Positions 7,065-14,468 of a stretch of 26,173 nucleotides of DNA are shown here, one piece after another (positions within the stretch are counted from its first letter, which is position 1; each line of letters begins with the position of its first letter). The notes under the pieces were generated by a model. It saw nothing but the letters and a program-made list of their open reading frames with translations. It was not told the DNA's origin and did no database searches. Made by a program: the position numbers and the translations under genes. This stretch comes from JBMNNU01 sp050942695 (GTDB lineage Bacteria > Chloroflexota > UBA6077): assembly GCA_050942695.1 (NCBI GenBank), contig JBMNNU010000006.1, positions 1 to 26,173 of the forward strand. The letters are read 5' to 3'.

Positions 7065-8327
7065 TTAGGAGAAGTGCTTCAACGCTTCGAAGTCCAGGGT
7101 GGCGAAGTAGTCGTCTGGGGTTTCCGCCCGGCGGATCTGGACTACCTCACCGTTCTCACGGAGCAACAGCTCGGCAGAGCGCAGCTTGCCGTTGTACTGG
7201 AACCCCATGGCGTAACCGTGCGCGCCGGTATCGTGGATCACGAGAACGTCGCCGGGTACGATTTCGGGAAGCATCCTGTCGATGGCGAACTTGTCGTTGT
7301 TCTCACACAGGGAGCCGGTCACATCGTATTTGTGGTCCAATGGCATATCTTCCTTGCCGATCACCGTGATGTGGTGATAGGCCCCGTACATGGCCGGCCG
7401 CATCAGGTTGGCCATGCAGGCATCCAACCCCACGTACCTCTTGTAGGTATCCTTGATGTGGCGTACCCTGGCTACCAGAAATCCGTAAGGGCCGGTGATG
7501 GCTCTTCCGCACTCCATGTACAGCTTGATCGGAGCAAGGCCATTGCTGGCGATTTTCTCCTCGTAGGCCTCCTTCACCCCAGCCGCTATCTTTTCGTACG
7601 GCACTGGCTCCTGGTCCGGCCGGTAGGGAATACCTACGCCGCCACCGATGTTGATGAATTCGATTCGGATACCAACCTTCTGGTGAACCTCTGCCACCAG
7701 ATCGAACAGGATCGCCGCCGTCTCGATGAAGTAGCGATAGTCTAGCTCGTTGGAGGCCACCATGGTGTGGAGGCCGAACCTCTTCACCCCCTTGTCCCTG
7801 GCTATCCGGTAGCCCTCCAGGATCTGATCCCTGGTGAACCCGTATTTAGCCTCCTCAGGCTTGCCGATTATCACGTTGCCCTCTTTCAATGGGCCGGGGT
7901 TGTATCTGAAGCAGATAAGCTCTGGGAGACCGGCCACCTTCTCCAGAAATGGGAGGTGGGTGATGTCGTCCAGGTTGATGATGGCCCCCAGCTCTTTCGC
8001 TTTGAGGAACTCTTCGGCAGGCGTGTCGTTTGAGGTGAACATGATGTCTTCACCTAAGATGCCGACCCTCTCCGAAAGCAGCAGCTCGGGAAGCGAGCTG
8101 CAGTCGGACCCGAAATTCTCCTCCTTCAGGATCTTCATAATGAATGGATTCGGGAGCGCTTTGACAGCGAAGTACTCCTTGAAGCCGTGTATATCTTTGA
8201 ACGCTTCCTTCAAGCGACGGGCATTGGCTCGTATCCCCGCCTCGTCGTAGATGTGGAAGGGGGTGGGATATTTCTGTAGGATCTCTTCTAATTTTTCTTT
8301 AGTAAAAGGCAAGCTCTTGGAAGCCAT
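7065..8327 (-). CDS. lysA: Diaminopimelate decarboxylase family, PLP-dependent
   Basis: LysA decarboxylates meso-diaminopimelate to lysine in the cytoplasm. The 420-residue protein has the alanine-racemase-type barrel followed by the C-terminal beta domain. PLP would bind K56 in YFAVKALPNP. Other landmarks are FINIGGGVGIPY (glycine loop for the phosphate), YMECGRAITGPYG (family ECGR/EPGR motif), TGSLCENNDKF (conserved C-E pair at the active site of the partner subunit) and DTGAHGYAMGFQYN near the end. I place the start at ATG 8327; an in-frame TTG 15 nt further up overlaps the likely GAGAGG ribosome site. It is monocistronic and converges on pepF. Sequence cannot fully exclude a related amino acid decarboxylase (ornithine or lysine), since the motifs are shared, but the CE pair favours diaminopimelate. 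Confidence 0.85.
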   Translation of the reverse strand: MASKSLPFTKEKLEEILQKYPTPFHIYDEAGIRANARRLKEAFKDIHGFKEYFAVKALPNPFIMKILKEENFGSDCSSLPELLLSERVGILGEDIMFTSNDTPAEEFLKAKELGAIINLDDITHLPFLEKVAGLPELICFRYNPGPLKEGNVIIGKPEEAKYGFTRDQILEGYRIARDKGVKRFGLHTMVASNELDYRYFIETAAILFDLVAEVHQKVGIRIEFINIGGGVGIPYRPDQEPVPYEKIAAGVKEAYEEKIASNGLAPIKLYMECGRAITGPYGFLVARVRHIKDTYKRYVGLDACMANLMRPAMYGAYHHITVIGKEDMPLDHKYDVTGSLCENNDKFAIDRMLPEIVPGDVLVIHDTGAHGYAMGFQYNGKLRSAELLLRENGEVVQIRRAETPDDYFATLDFEALKHFS

Positions 8328-8507
8328 AGCAAACCCTCTCAAGCAGATCTAGGGAATATCCTTTGTATTGTACCGCAAAGCGGCGAGAGGGCGCTGATAG
8401 TTTCTAGCAACAAGCTCCTTACTGCCCAATCAAGGTGATCCTGATAGCTCTTCTCGAGGAGTTTGGGTTGAGACGGCCTAGGCGTCGAATGGCGCGTTGA
8501 AAACCTC

Positions 8508-8535
8508 TTGACAGTTGGCGAGCAGGTGGTACAAT
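8508..8535 (+). promoter_or_regulatory. Promoter of fur
   Basis: A perfect -35 TTGACA (8508-8513), a 16-nt spacer and TACAAT (8530-8535, five of six). Transcription would start near 8542, directly on the palindromic operator, so binding there should block initiation. The rest of the 247-nt gap between lysA and fur shows only a small CCGC/GCGG stem and no gene. Confidence 0.7.
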
Positions 8536-8540
8536 TGCAA

Positions 8541-8557
8541 TTGCTAATCGTTCGCAA
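8541..8557. promoter_or_regulatory. Candidate Fur operator in front of fur
   Basis: TTGCTAATCGTTCGCAA is an 8-1-8 inverted repeat with six of eight pairs matching. It is 14/17 identical to the box before feoA. It lies just downstream of the -10 element and before the AAGGAGG ribosome site (8559-8565), consistent with autoregulation. Confidence 0.6.
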
Positions 8558-8574
8558 TAAGGAGGCGGCAGACA

Positions 8575-9015
8575 ATGGCGTCAGGCCAGTTGACCAGGAC
8601 GGCCCGCAGAGCTATCAACGCTACAGGGCGGAGGATGACTCCCCAACGGGAAGCGCTGCTGGAGATCATTCAGCACTCTGAGGGTCATCTGGACGCCGAC
8701 GAAATCTACAGGCAAGCCAGGGAAAAGGGAGAAAGGATAAGCCTTTCCACGGTGTACCGCACCCTGGACCTCTTGAAGAGTCTCGACCTGGTAGATGAGG
8801 TGCACCTCTGGGACGATCACCACCACTACGAGACCAAAGCCGATCAGGAGCATTGCCACCTGCTCTGCCGGGTTTGCGGGCAGGTAACGGAGGCCACAGG
8901 CCCCGTAGTGGAGGCGTTGAAGGCGCTAGTATCGGAGCCTCACGGCTTTCAGGTAGAGCGGGTCTCAATGGACTTCGTAGGGATATGCCAAAGATGCCGC
9001 GAGGCAGGGACGTAA
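8575..9015 (+). CDS. fur: Fur family metal-responsive transcriptional repressor
   Basis: A 146-residue DNA-binding regulator. The N-terminal winged helix has the recognition helix at about 56-67 (SLSTVYRTLDLL) and the family phrase RMTPQREALLEII. The dimerisation half carries the regulatory metal site (H82-H83-H84-Y85-E86, and the HCH motif around 93-95) and two cysteine pairs for a structural zinc, C98-x2-C101 and C138-x2-C141. The start is ATG with AAGGAGG 9 nt upstream. Fur, Zur and PerR are hard to separate by sequence, but the gene directly precedes feoAB and shares a palindrome with it, so iron is the likely signal. The promoter and operator overlap the presumed transcription start, suggesting negative autoregulation. 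Confidence 0.88.
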   Translation: MASGQLTRTARRAINATGRRMTPQREALLEIIQHSEGHLDADEIYRQAREKGERISLSTVYRTLDLLKSLDLVDEVHLWDDHHHYETKADQEHCHLLCRVCGQVTEATGPVVEALKALVSEPHGFQVERVSMDFVGICQRCREAGT

Positions 9016-9039
9016 AGGAAGCGAGTTTTTACCTCCTAA

Positions 9040-9056
9040 TTGCAAATGGTTAGCAA
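9040..9056. promoter_or_regulatory. Candidate Fur operator in front of feoA
   Basis: TTGCAAATGGTTAGCAA is an 8-1-8 inverted repeat with six of eight pairs matching, extended by AA/TT on each side. It matches the box before fur at 14 of 17 positions. A small hairpin (GCACC 9062-9066 with GGTGC 9079-9083) follows before the feoA ribosome site. I see no clear -35/-10 pair here. Confidence 0.6.
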
Positions 9057-9104
9057 TTGCAGCACCACTGCGCGAAGCGGTGCGGTTACCAAGGAGAAAC
9101 GGCG

Positions 9105-9323
9105 ATGACACTCGACATGGTCAGACGTGGTGAACAGGTGCGCATACTCAAGATTGACGACCCTCAGGTCAAGTTCCAGGCCATCCGCTTCGGCATCGGC
9201 GAAGGCTCCAACGTCAGATGCAGCGAGAGAATACCGGCAGGCCCTATAGTCGTGCGCCGTGGCCGGCAGGAGATCGCCATCGGAAGGGGGATCGCCAGGT
9301 ATATCAGCGTCGAGGCGGTTTGA
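9105..9323 (+). CDS. feoA: Ferrous iron transport protein A
   Basis: FeoA is a small cytoplasmic SH3-like protein that assists the FeoB ferrous iron transporter. The 72-residue product has the expected size and fold cues: a start resembling TLDMVRRGEQVRILKI, a central RFGIGEGSNVRCSERIPAGPIVVRRG segment and an ending of EIAIGRGIARYISVEAV, matching the usual G-x-x-I-A-I-x-x-x-x-A-x-x-I-x-V. The start is ATG at 9105, with AAGGAG 8 nt upstream; the open frame extends further but has no ribosome site there. The TGA stop overlaps the feoB ATG by one base (TGATG), which implies translational coupling. The gene lies 90 nt after fur, behind a candidate Fur box. Confidence 0.92.
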   Translation: MTLDMVRRGEQVRILKIDDPQVKFQAIRFGIGEGSNVRCSERIPAGPIVVRRGRQEIAIGRGIARYISVEAV

Positions 9324-11311
9324 TGGGTAGAGTTACTGGTGGCAGAAATGCGGGTAACAGTGGCATCGATAATGACACACGATCACCGGCAGCAGTAGCT
9401 GTCGATAGGGAAACCCTTGCCTCCAGCGGTAATAGGCGAGATACCGGGCACTACGGAAAGAGGAGGCATCGCCACTGCCACTCCAGTGGTCGTGTGCAAG
9501 CCCCCACTACAGTCCCCAAAATCGCCCTTGTGGGCAACCCAAATACCGGCAAATCGGTGGTCTTCAACATTTTCACCGGTCTGTATGTAGACGTTTCCAA
9601 CTTTCCCGGCACCACAGTCGACGTATCTCAGGGATGGTGGAACAATTACCTGGTCATAGATACACCAGGCGTCTACGGTGTCTCATCGTTCAACGACGAA
9701 GAGCGGGTAACTCGGGATATCATCCTCCAGGCCGACCTGGTGGTAAACGTCGTCGATGCCGTCCATTTAGAGCGGGACCTCTTCCTCACCCTTCAACTGA
9801 TCGATATGGGCTTACCGATGGTGGTAGTCCTCAACATGATGGACGAGGCTGATGCACAACAACTGAAGATCGACGTTCACACACTCGAAGAGGCGCTGGG
9901 TGTGCCCGTGGTCGCCGCAGCGGCTGTGGAGGGTAGGGGCGCGGACGAGATGAAAGCCGCGATACCCAAGGCACAAAGAGGCAAGATCGATCCCTCCATT
10001 CTGCAAAAAATCAACGCATGGTATGGGGAGGGCGATCTCACGCCGGCCAGATTATTAGCCGCCGAGGGAGATGAAGATGTGGCTGCCCGCTTCGGCCTGC
10101 CGCTTCAGGACGCCAGGGAGGAGCTATATATCCACCGTCGCCAGAGGGTGAACGATCTAGTCGCTAAGGTGCTGGTGGACACCCGCGAAACGGGCAGCTT
10201 CAGAGAGATGCTTGGCCACTGGATGGTCCAACCTATCACCGGCATCCCATTCCTGGGCGCCATCCTGGTCGCGCTCTACTACCTGATCGGCGACGTAATC
10301 GCCCAGCAGGTGGTCGGTTTCACCGAGGAGACGGTGATGCAGGGGATCTACGAGCCGTTCATGCGAAGCGCGGTTGAGAGTCTGTTCCCTGCAGATTCCC
10401 CAATAGCGATCCTGCTGGCGGGCGAGTTCGGTCTGCTCACGATGACCGTCACCTACCTGGTGGGTTTGCTCCTGCCGCTGGTCGTCGGTTTCTACCTCGC
10501 CATCGCAATCATGGAGGACTCGGGTTACCTGCCTCGACTAGCAGCCCTAGTAGACCGGGCTTTGACGGGCATAGGGCTCAACGGTCGAGCCATCGTGCCA
10601 ATGATCCTCGGATTGGGCTGCGTGACGATGGCCACAATGAGCACTCGGATCCTGGGTTCTCAGCGGGAGCGGCGCATCGCCATCGTCCTGCTGGGGCTAA
10701 CCATACCCTGCTCCGCTCAATTAGCGGTTATCACAGCTATGCTGGCGGGATTGGGGCCCGGCTATGTGGCGCTCTTTACAGCGATAATCGTTGGGGTTCT
10801 GGTGGCGGCGGGAACGTTACTGAACTGGCTAATGCCGGGCAAGTCTACCGGGCTGTTGATCGATCTCCCACCCCTGCGGATGCCCCGCTTGGCGAACGTG
10901 CTGCGAAAGAGCTACAGCAAAACGATCATGTTCCTGTCCGACGCAGCTCCGCTCTTCGCCATCGGGTCGCTGCTGCTCGGCGGTATGCAGATCACAGGCG
11001 CTCTCCAGGGGGTCCAGGACTTGCTGGCGCCTATCACGGTCGGATGGCTCCAGCTTCCGCGAGAAGCCGCGACAGCCTTCGTTATGGGCTTCGTTCGGCG
11101 CGACTTCGGCGCTGCCGGTCTGCTTGGGATGGATTTGACCAATCTCCAGACCCTGGTAGCGTTGGTGACGATCACGCTGTTCGTGCCCTGCGTTGCCTCA
11201 GTGATGATGATGTTCAAGGAGCGTGGCTGGAAAGAGGCCTCGCTATTGTGGATCGGCTGCCTAGTAGTTGCCTTCTTGGTGGGCGGAGTAGTGTCCCAAC
11301 TGCTGATATAA
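9323..11311 (+). CDS. feoB: Ferrous iron transporter FeoB, GTPase-permease
   Basis: FeoB imports Fe(II) through the cytoplasmic membrane. The 662-residue protein has the N-terminal G domain: G1 GNPNTGKS (71-78), G2 within NFPGTTVD (93-100), G3 DTPG (113-116) and G4 NMMD (171-174), followed by a helical GDI-like region (about 240-300). The permease half contains two gate regions with the conserved cysteines: LGLGCVTMATMSTRIL and TIPCSAQLAV in the first, then FVRRDFGAAGLL and FVPCVASVMMMFKERGW. Compared with E. coli FeoB the first gate reads GCVTMA instead of GC(N/T)VPA. About 65 residues precede the G domain, including a basic His/Cys-rich run (GKRRHRHCHSSGR, 45-57), which most FeoB proteins lack. 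The start ATG overlaps the feoA stop, with GAGG 7 nt upstream, so the extension appears to be translated. Confidence 0.95.
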   Translation: MGRVTGGRNAGNSGIDNDTRSPAAVAVDRETLASSGNRRDTGHYGKRRHRHCHSSGRVQAPTTVPKIALVGNPNTGKSVVFNIFTGLYVDVSNFPGTTVDVSQGWWNNYLVIDTPGVYGVSSFNDEERVTRDIILQADLVVNVVDAVHLERDLFLTLQLIDMGLPMVVVLNMMDEADAQQLKIDVHTLEEALGVPVVAAAAVEGRGADEMKAAIPKAQRGKIDPSILQKINAWYGEGDLTPARLLAAEGDEDVAARFGLPLQDAREELYIHRRQRVNDLVAKVLVDTRETGSFREMLGHWMVQPITGIPFLGAILVALYYLIGDVIAQQVVGFTEETVMQGIYEPFMRSAVESLFPADSPIAILLAGEFGLLTMTVTYLVGLLLPLVVGFYLAIAIMEDSGYLPRLAALVDRALTGIGLNGRAIVPMILGLGCVTMATMSTRILGSQRERRIAIVLLGLTIPCSAQLAVITAMLAGLGPGYVALFTAIIVGVLVAAGTLLNWLMPGKSTGLLIDLPPLRMPRLANVLRKSYSKTIMFLSDAAPLFAIGSLLLGGMQITGALQGVQDLLAPITVGWLQLPREAATAFVMGFVRRDFGAAGLLGMDLTNLQTLVALVTITLFVPCVASVMMMFKERGWKEASLLWIGCLVVAFLVGGVVSQLLI

Positions 11312-11352
11312 AGGCACAAGGCAACAGCATTCAGCGCTCAAGGTATGTATCT

Positions 11353-11538
11353 ATGCAAAAGATAACCGAATCCAGAACCGAAACGCCGGAGAAGGCCGTT
11401 CGCAGCGGCTGCCCCGTTCGCCGCTGCGAGCAATGCGGCTACGATGTATCGGATATGATGGTGACAAATTGCCCTCGCTGCTGGTCGCGTCTGCCAAAGA
11501 TAAGCTGCGCGGGGTGCACGGGCTGCGGGGGTAGGTGA
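11353..11538 (+). CDS. Cys-rich zinc-ribbon mini-protein downstream of feoB
   Basis: A 61-residue hydrophilic protein with eight cysteines: C20, C25-x2-C28 (CEQCGYD), C40-x2-C43 (CPRCW) and a terminal C52-x2-C55-x2-C58. The middle four make a standard zinc-ribbon pattern; the last three sit in a GCGG-type tail that could bind metal or an Fe-S cluster. It begins 41 nt after feoB, on the same strand, so it is probably cotranscribed. It has no membrane segment, so it is not the Cys-rich FeoB-associated membrane protein seen elsewhere, and it lacks the winged helix of enterobacterial FeoC. The ribosome site is weak (AAGG, about 10 nt upstream). I do not recognise a named family; a role as an iron-sensing or iron-delivering accessory is inference. 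Confidence 0.7.
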   Translation: MQKITESRTETPEKAVRSGCPVRRCEQCGYDVSDMMVTNCPRCWSRLPKISCAGCTGCGGR

Positions 11539-11627
11539 CCAACCTTCTCATTGAGAGGTGGTAGAATTATCTCGGCGCTACTGGCAACATACCATCGCGC
11601 TCAGCACATGTTTTCCGGAGAGCAATA

Positions 11628-12866
11628 ATCGCTATTCGCATAGTCGCGACAGCCGATAACCATCTAGGCCGATACTACGACAAGATGTTCTCCCAACGCT
11701 TGGAGGAGCGGCGTTCCTGGCTCCGCCGGGGCTTCGCTGCGGCAGTAGAGTATGCCCTGGAGCGGCAAGCCCACTTCTTTCTCCAGGCTGGGGATCTCTT
11801 CGACACCCCCGAGCCCCGCAACCTGGAGCGCCAGTTCGTGGCCGAGGCGCTGGCTAAGTTGCGAGCGGCCGGCGTGCGCTGCCTTGGAATCGGCGGAAAC
11901 CACGATACCTCGCGAGCTCGCGGAGGCCGCCGGCTCAGCATGCCCCACTCCACCTACGCCATATTAGGGGGGCTCAGGCTGCTCGGGGAGGGGGCGGTAC
12001 CATTGAACCCAAACCTTATCGGATGCGGGCGAGCCACCCGCGCTCCCAGCCGTGCCCTGGACACGCTTATCGATTCAGAGCTGTTCGACGTCGAGGGAGT
12101 CAGAATAGCCATCGGGGGCATTGCGCCGGATCCCACACTGCCGGCTGGCTCCGACCCTCTGGAAGGGTTAGAATGGCGCCCGGATGCCGACATCTCGCTT
12201 TTAATGCTCCACGGTAGCCTGGAGGGGCATGTCTACCCTGGCGCGCCCGAGCCCATCGTAAGAAGGCAGACGGTAGAAACGCTGGAGGGAGTGCAGTATC
12301 TACTTGTAGGCCACGTTCACAGATACGCAGCCTTCTGTTGGGCAGACAAGACGGTGATCGTCCCTGGGGCTACCGAGCGGATGACCTTCGGGGAGCAGGA
12401 GGCCAGGCCGGGCTTTGTCTACCTCGAGCTGGAGGCCGGTCGAACGGTGGAGCTGCGGCACGTGCCCGTGGAATGCCAGCCGCGGCAGCAGTTAGAGATC
12501 CACACCCGGGATATAGCCGACGGTGACCCGGCGGAGCTGGTGATTGATCGACTACGGGGGGTTTGTGATAGGGAGGCGATGGTCCGTGTGATCCTCCAGG
12601 GACCCATCTCCAGGCAGCGCTACCACGATCTAAAGCTTCGGGAGCTGGCAGCTTACGGCTCCGCCCACTCCTTCTTCTTCGACCTAGATACCACCGGCCT
12701 CTATGTAGAGGACGAACAGAGGCCAGCGGTGGCAGGGGGAATCAGGCTATCCCAGCGTGACGAGCTGATCCGCTTCGCTCGCGAAAGCTGGGAGGCTGCA
12801 GATTCACCAGAGGAGCGAGCTTTGATCGAGGAGGCGCTCACGGTCGTGCTGGAAGGGTACCAATGA
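11628..12866 (+). CDS. YhaO/SbcD/Mre11-like metallophosphoesterase nuclease, probable non-ATG start
   Basis: A DNA nuclease-type calcineurin-fold phosphoesterase that should act with the ATPase encoded next. All metal-site motifs are present when the frame is read from 11628: D10-N-H12 (TADNHLG), G-D-L-F-D56, G-N-H-D (N91, H92), L-H194-G-S-L and G-H228-V-H230. The first ATG is at 11685, after the first motif, so starting there would delete D10 and H12 and should inactivate the enzyme. No ATG, GTG or TTG exists in this frame between the upstream TAG and 11685. GGAG at 11617-11620 is 7 nt before ATC (11628) and 4 nt before ATA (11625), so an unusual start such as ATC, giving (M)AIRIVATADNHLG, is the best reading. 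Its last codons overlap the ATPase start (ATGA). Family is firm; the start is uncertain. Confidence 0.82.
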   Translation: MAIRIVATADNHLGRYYDKMFSQRLEERRSWLRRGFAAAVEYALERQAHFFLQAGDLFDTPEPRNLERQFVAEALAKLRAAGVRCLGIGGNHDTSRARGGRRLSMPHSTYAILGGLRLLGEGAVPLNPNLIGCGRATRAPSRALDTLIDSELFDVEGVRIAIGGIAPDPTLPAGSDPLEGLEWRPDADISLLMLHGSLEGHVYPGAPEPIVRRQTVETLEGVQYLLVGHVHRYAAFCWADKTVIVPGATERMTFGEQEARPGFVYLELEAGRTVELRHVPVECQPRQQLEIHTRDIADGDPAELVIDRLRGVCDREAMVRVILQGPISRQRYHDLKLRELAAYGSAHSFFFDLDTTGLYVEDEQRPAVAGGIRLSQRDELIRFARESWEAADSPEERALIEEALTVVLEGYQ

Positions 12867-14467
12867 TCCTTCTAAAGAGACTTCGGGTAGAGAACTTCAA
12901 ACTGCTGGAGCGGCTGGATCTTACCTTTCCTCGCCAGGGCGCCGTCCTGGTGGAGGGGCTTAACGAATCGGGCAAATCCACCCTCTTCGAGAGCGTTTTC
13001 TTCGCCCTCTACGGTCTACCACTCGCTACTGAGGGGCGAGGCAGAGGCAACCTGGAGAGCTTGATCCGCTATGGTGAGGAGTCGGCATCGGTCCGATTGT
13101 GGCTCGAGGTGGACCAGGTAGAACTGGAGATCCAACGGGCGCTGAAGCGCGGCAAGCCAACCCAGGCTAAGCTGACGATCCGGCTGCCGGGGGCGCAAGA
13201 GGAGCAGGTTACGGGGGTGCTGGCAGTAAACGCTCGGGTTGTGGAAGAGCTCGGCGGGTTGGATTCCGAGGCGCTGCTCAACTCCTGCTTCGTTGAGCAG
13301 AAGAAGCTGTCCAAGCTGGAGGATCTCGCTCCGGCGCAGCGAAAAGACTCCCTCCGCAGACTGCTCAATTTAGACAGGCTGGCGTCGATGATGGAGCGGC
13401 TCAGGGTCACATCTCAGGACGAGCAAACGCTGGCCCTCGCACGAGACCGGGTGGAGCTAGCGGAGGTATGTACGCAGTTGCCCGGCGTGTTAGAAGAGAA
13501 GGGCAGGTTGGAGGGGCAGTTGAGCAAGCCCGGACTCCCGCTCGGCGCGGGGTCAGAAACCGCTCGACACCCGGAATGGGCTGAGGATGCGTCTCGGCTG
13601 GCAGTGTGCACAACAATGGCGGCAACCGCCAAAACGAGATCGTTGGTGCTATCCGCCATCGGATTGGCGGCGCTCGCGATCATCATAGGTCTGATCCTTT
13701 GGGGGGTTGCTGAGGCGATCTGGGCGCTGCCGCTGGTGGCGCTGCTGGCGCTAGCAGCCTTAGCCACCTATCGATCCGCGGAATCGTCCGAGCGGGAAGC
13801 CTCCCAGCTGGAGGCCAAACTGGCCATACATCGCGATGGTATGCTCGGCAAAATCGGAGATCTTGAGGGGCGACGGAGGCGGCTGGAGGAAAAACTGGGA
13901 ATAGACGGCAGTACTCTGGACCCGGATGAGTGCCGGCGGGAGGTGGAGGTGCTCGCTCGCCAGTTGGAGGTGAAGCGGCGAGCAGTGGCTCTCCTCGAAG
14001 GCACCATGGAGCGGATCGTCCGCCTCGTGCTTCCCAACACAGAGCAGAACATGGGACAGATCCTACCCCAACTGACTGCAGGGCGATACCACGAGGCGCG
14101 CATCGCTAACGACTACCAGATCCAGGTGTGGGACGATGCCGCCAGGCGGTACGTCTCCAAGAATCTCTTCTCGGGAGGGGCAAAAGACCAGTTCTCGCTG
14201 GCTTTAAGGCTGGCCTTTGCGCTGGCGACCCTACCGCAGGAGCTGGGCACGACCCCTGGATTCATCTTTCTGGACGAGCCTCTCAGCTCCTTCGACGGCC
14301 CGCGCACCGAGGCACTGATCAACCTGCTAACGAAAGGACAGATAGCGGAGAGCTTCAGCCAGCTCTTCGTGATCTCCCACAACCGCGCCTTCGATTTAGG
14401 GGCGTTCCAGTACCGTTTGGTGATGCGGGAGGGCCGTGTGCTGGAGAGTAACCTGCCGGTTGCATAA
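12863..14467 (+). CDS. Short YhaN/SbcC/Rad50-like ATPase with central membrane hairpin
   Basis: An SMC/Rad50-type ABC ATPase paired with the overlapping nuclease (ATGA junction). Walker A is GLNESGKST (32-40), the Q-loop region is FVEQKKLSKLED (about 143-154), the signature is LFSGGAKDQFSLALRLAFA (435-453), Walker B is FIFLDEPLSSFD (467-478) and the switch His is H506 in VISHNRAF. At 534 residues it is far shorter than SbcC or Rad50 (about 900-1000). The coiled coil is brief, and no C-x-x-C zinc hook is seen. Instead two hydrophobic segments (about 260-282 and 284-302) form a membrane hairpin at the midpoint, as in the YhaN family of Bacillus, which is also paired with a YhaO nuclease. The ATPase heads would be cytoplasmic and tethered to the membrane. 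A role in DNA-end processing is inferred from the family. Confidence 0.85.
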   Translation: MILLKRLRVENFKLLERLDLTFPRQGAVLVEGLNESGKSTLFESVFFALYGLPLATEGRGRGNLESLIRYGEESASVRLWLEVDQVELEIQRALKRGKPTQAKLTIRLPGAQEEQVTGVLAVNARVVEELGGLDSEALLNSCFVEQKKLSKLEDLAPAQRKDSLRRLLNLDRLASMMERLRVTSQDEQTLALARDRVELAEVCTQLPGVLEEKGRLEGQLSKPGLPLGAGSETARHPEWAEDASRLAVCTTMAATAKTRSLVLSAIGLAALAIIIGLILWGVAEAIWALPLVALLALAALATYRSAESSEREASQLEAKLAIHRDGMLGKIGDLEGRRRRLEEKLGIDGSTLDPDECRREVEVLARQLEVKRRAVALLEGTMERIVRLVLPNTEQNMGQILPQLTAGRYHEARIANDYQIQVWDDAARRYVSKNLFSGGAKDQFSLALRLAFALATLPQELGTTPGFIFLDEPLSSFDGPRTEALINLLTKGQIAESFSQLFVISHNRAFDLGAFQYRLVMREGRVLESNLPVA

Positions 14468-14468
14468 C

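Noticed and set aside
9057..9104. Upstream extension of feoA beyond ATG 9105
   Set aside because: The frame is open, but the extra residues do not match FeoA, cover a hairpin and the edge of the Fur box, and lack a ribosome site; AAGGAG fits ATG 9105.
11685..11687. ATG 11685 as start of the nuclease gene
   Set aside because: It would remove the D-x-H metal motif encoded immediately upstream, and no ribosome site precedes it.
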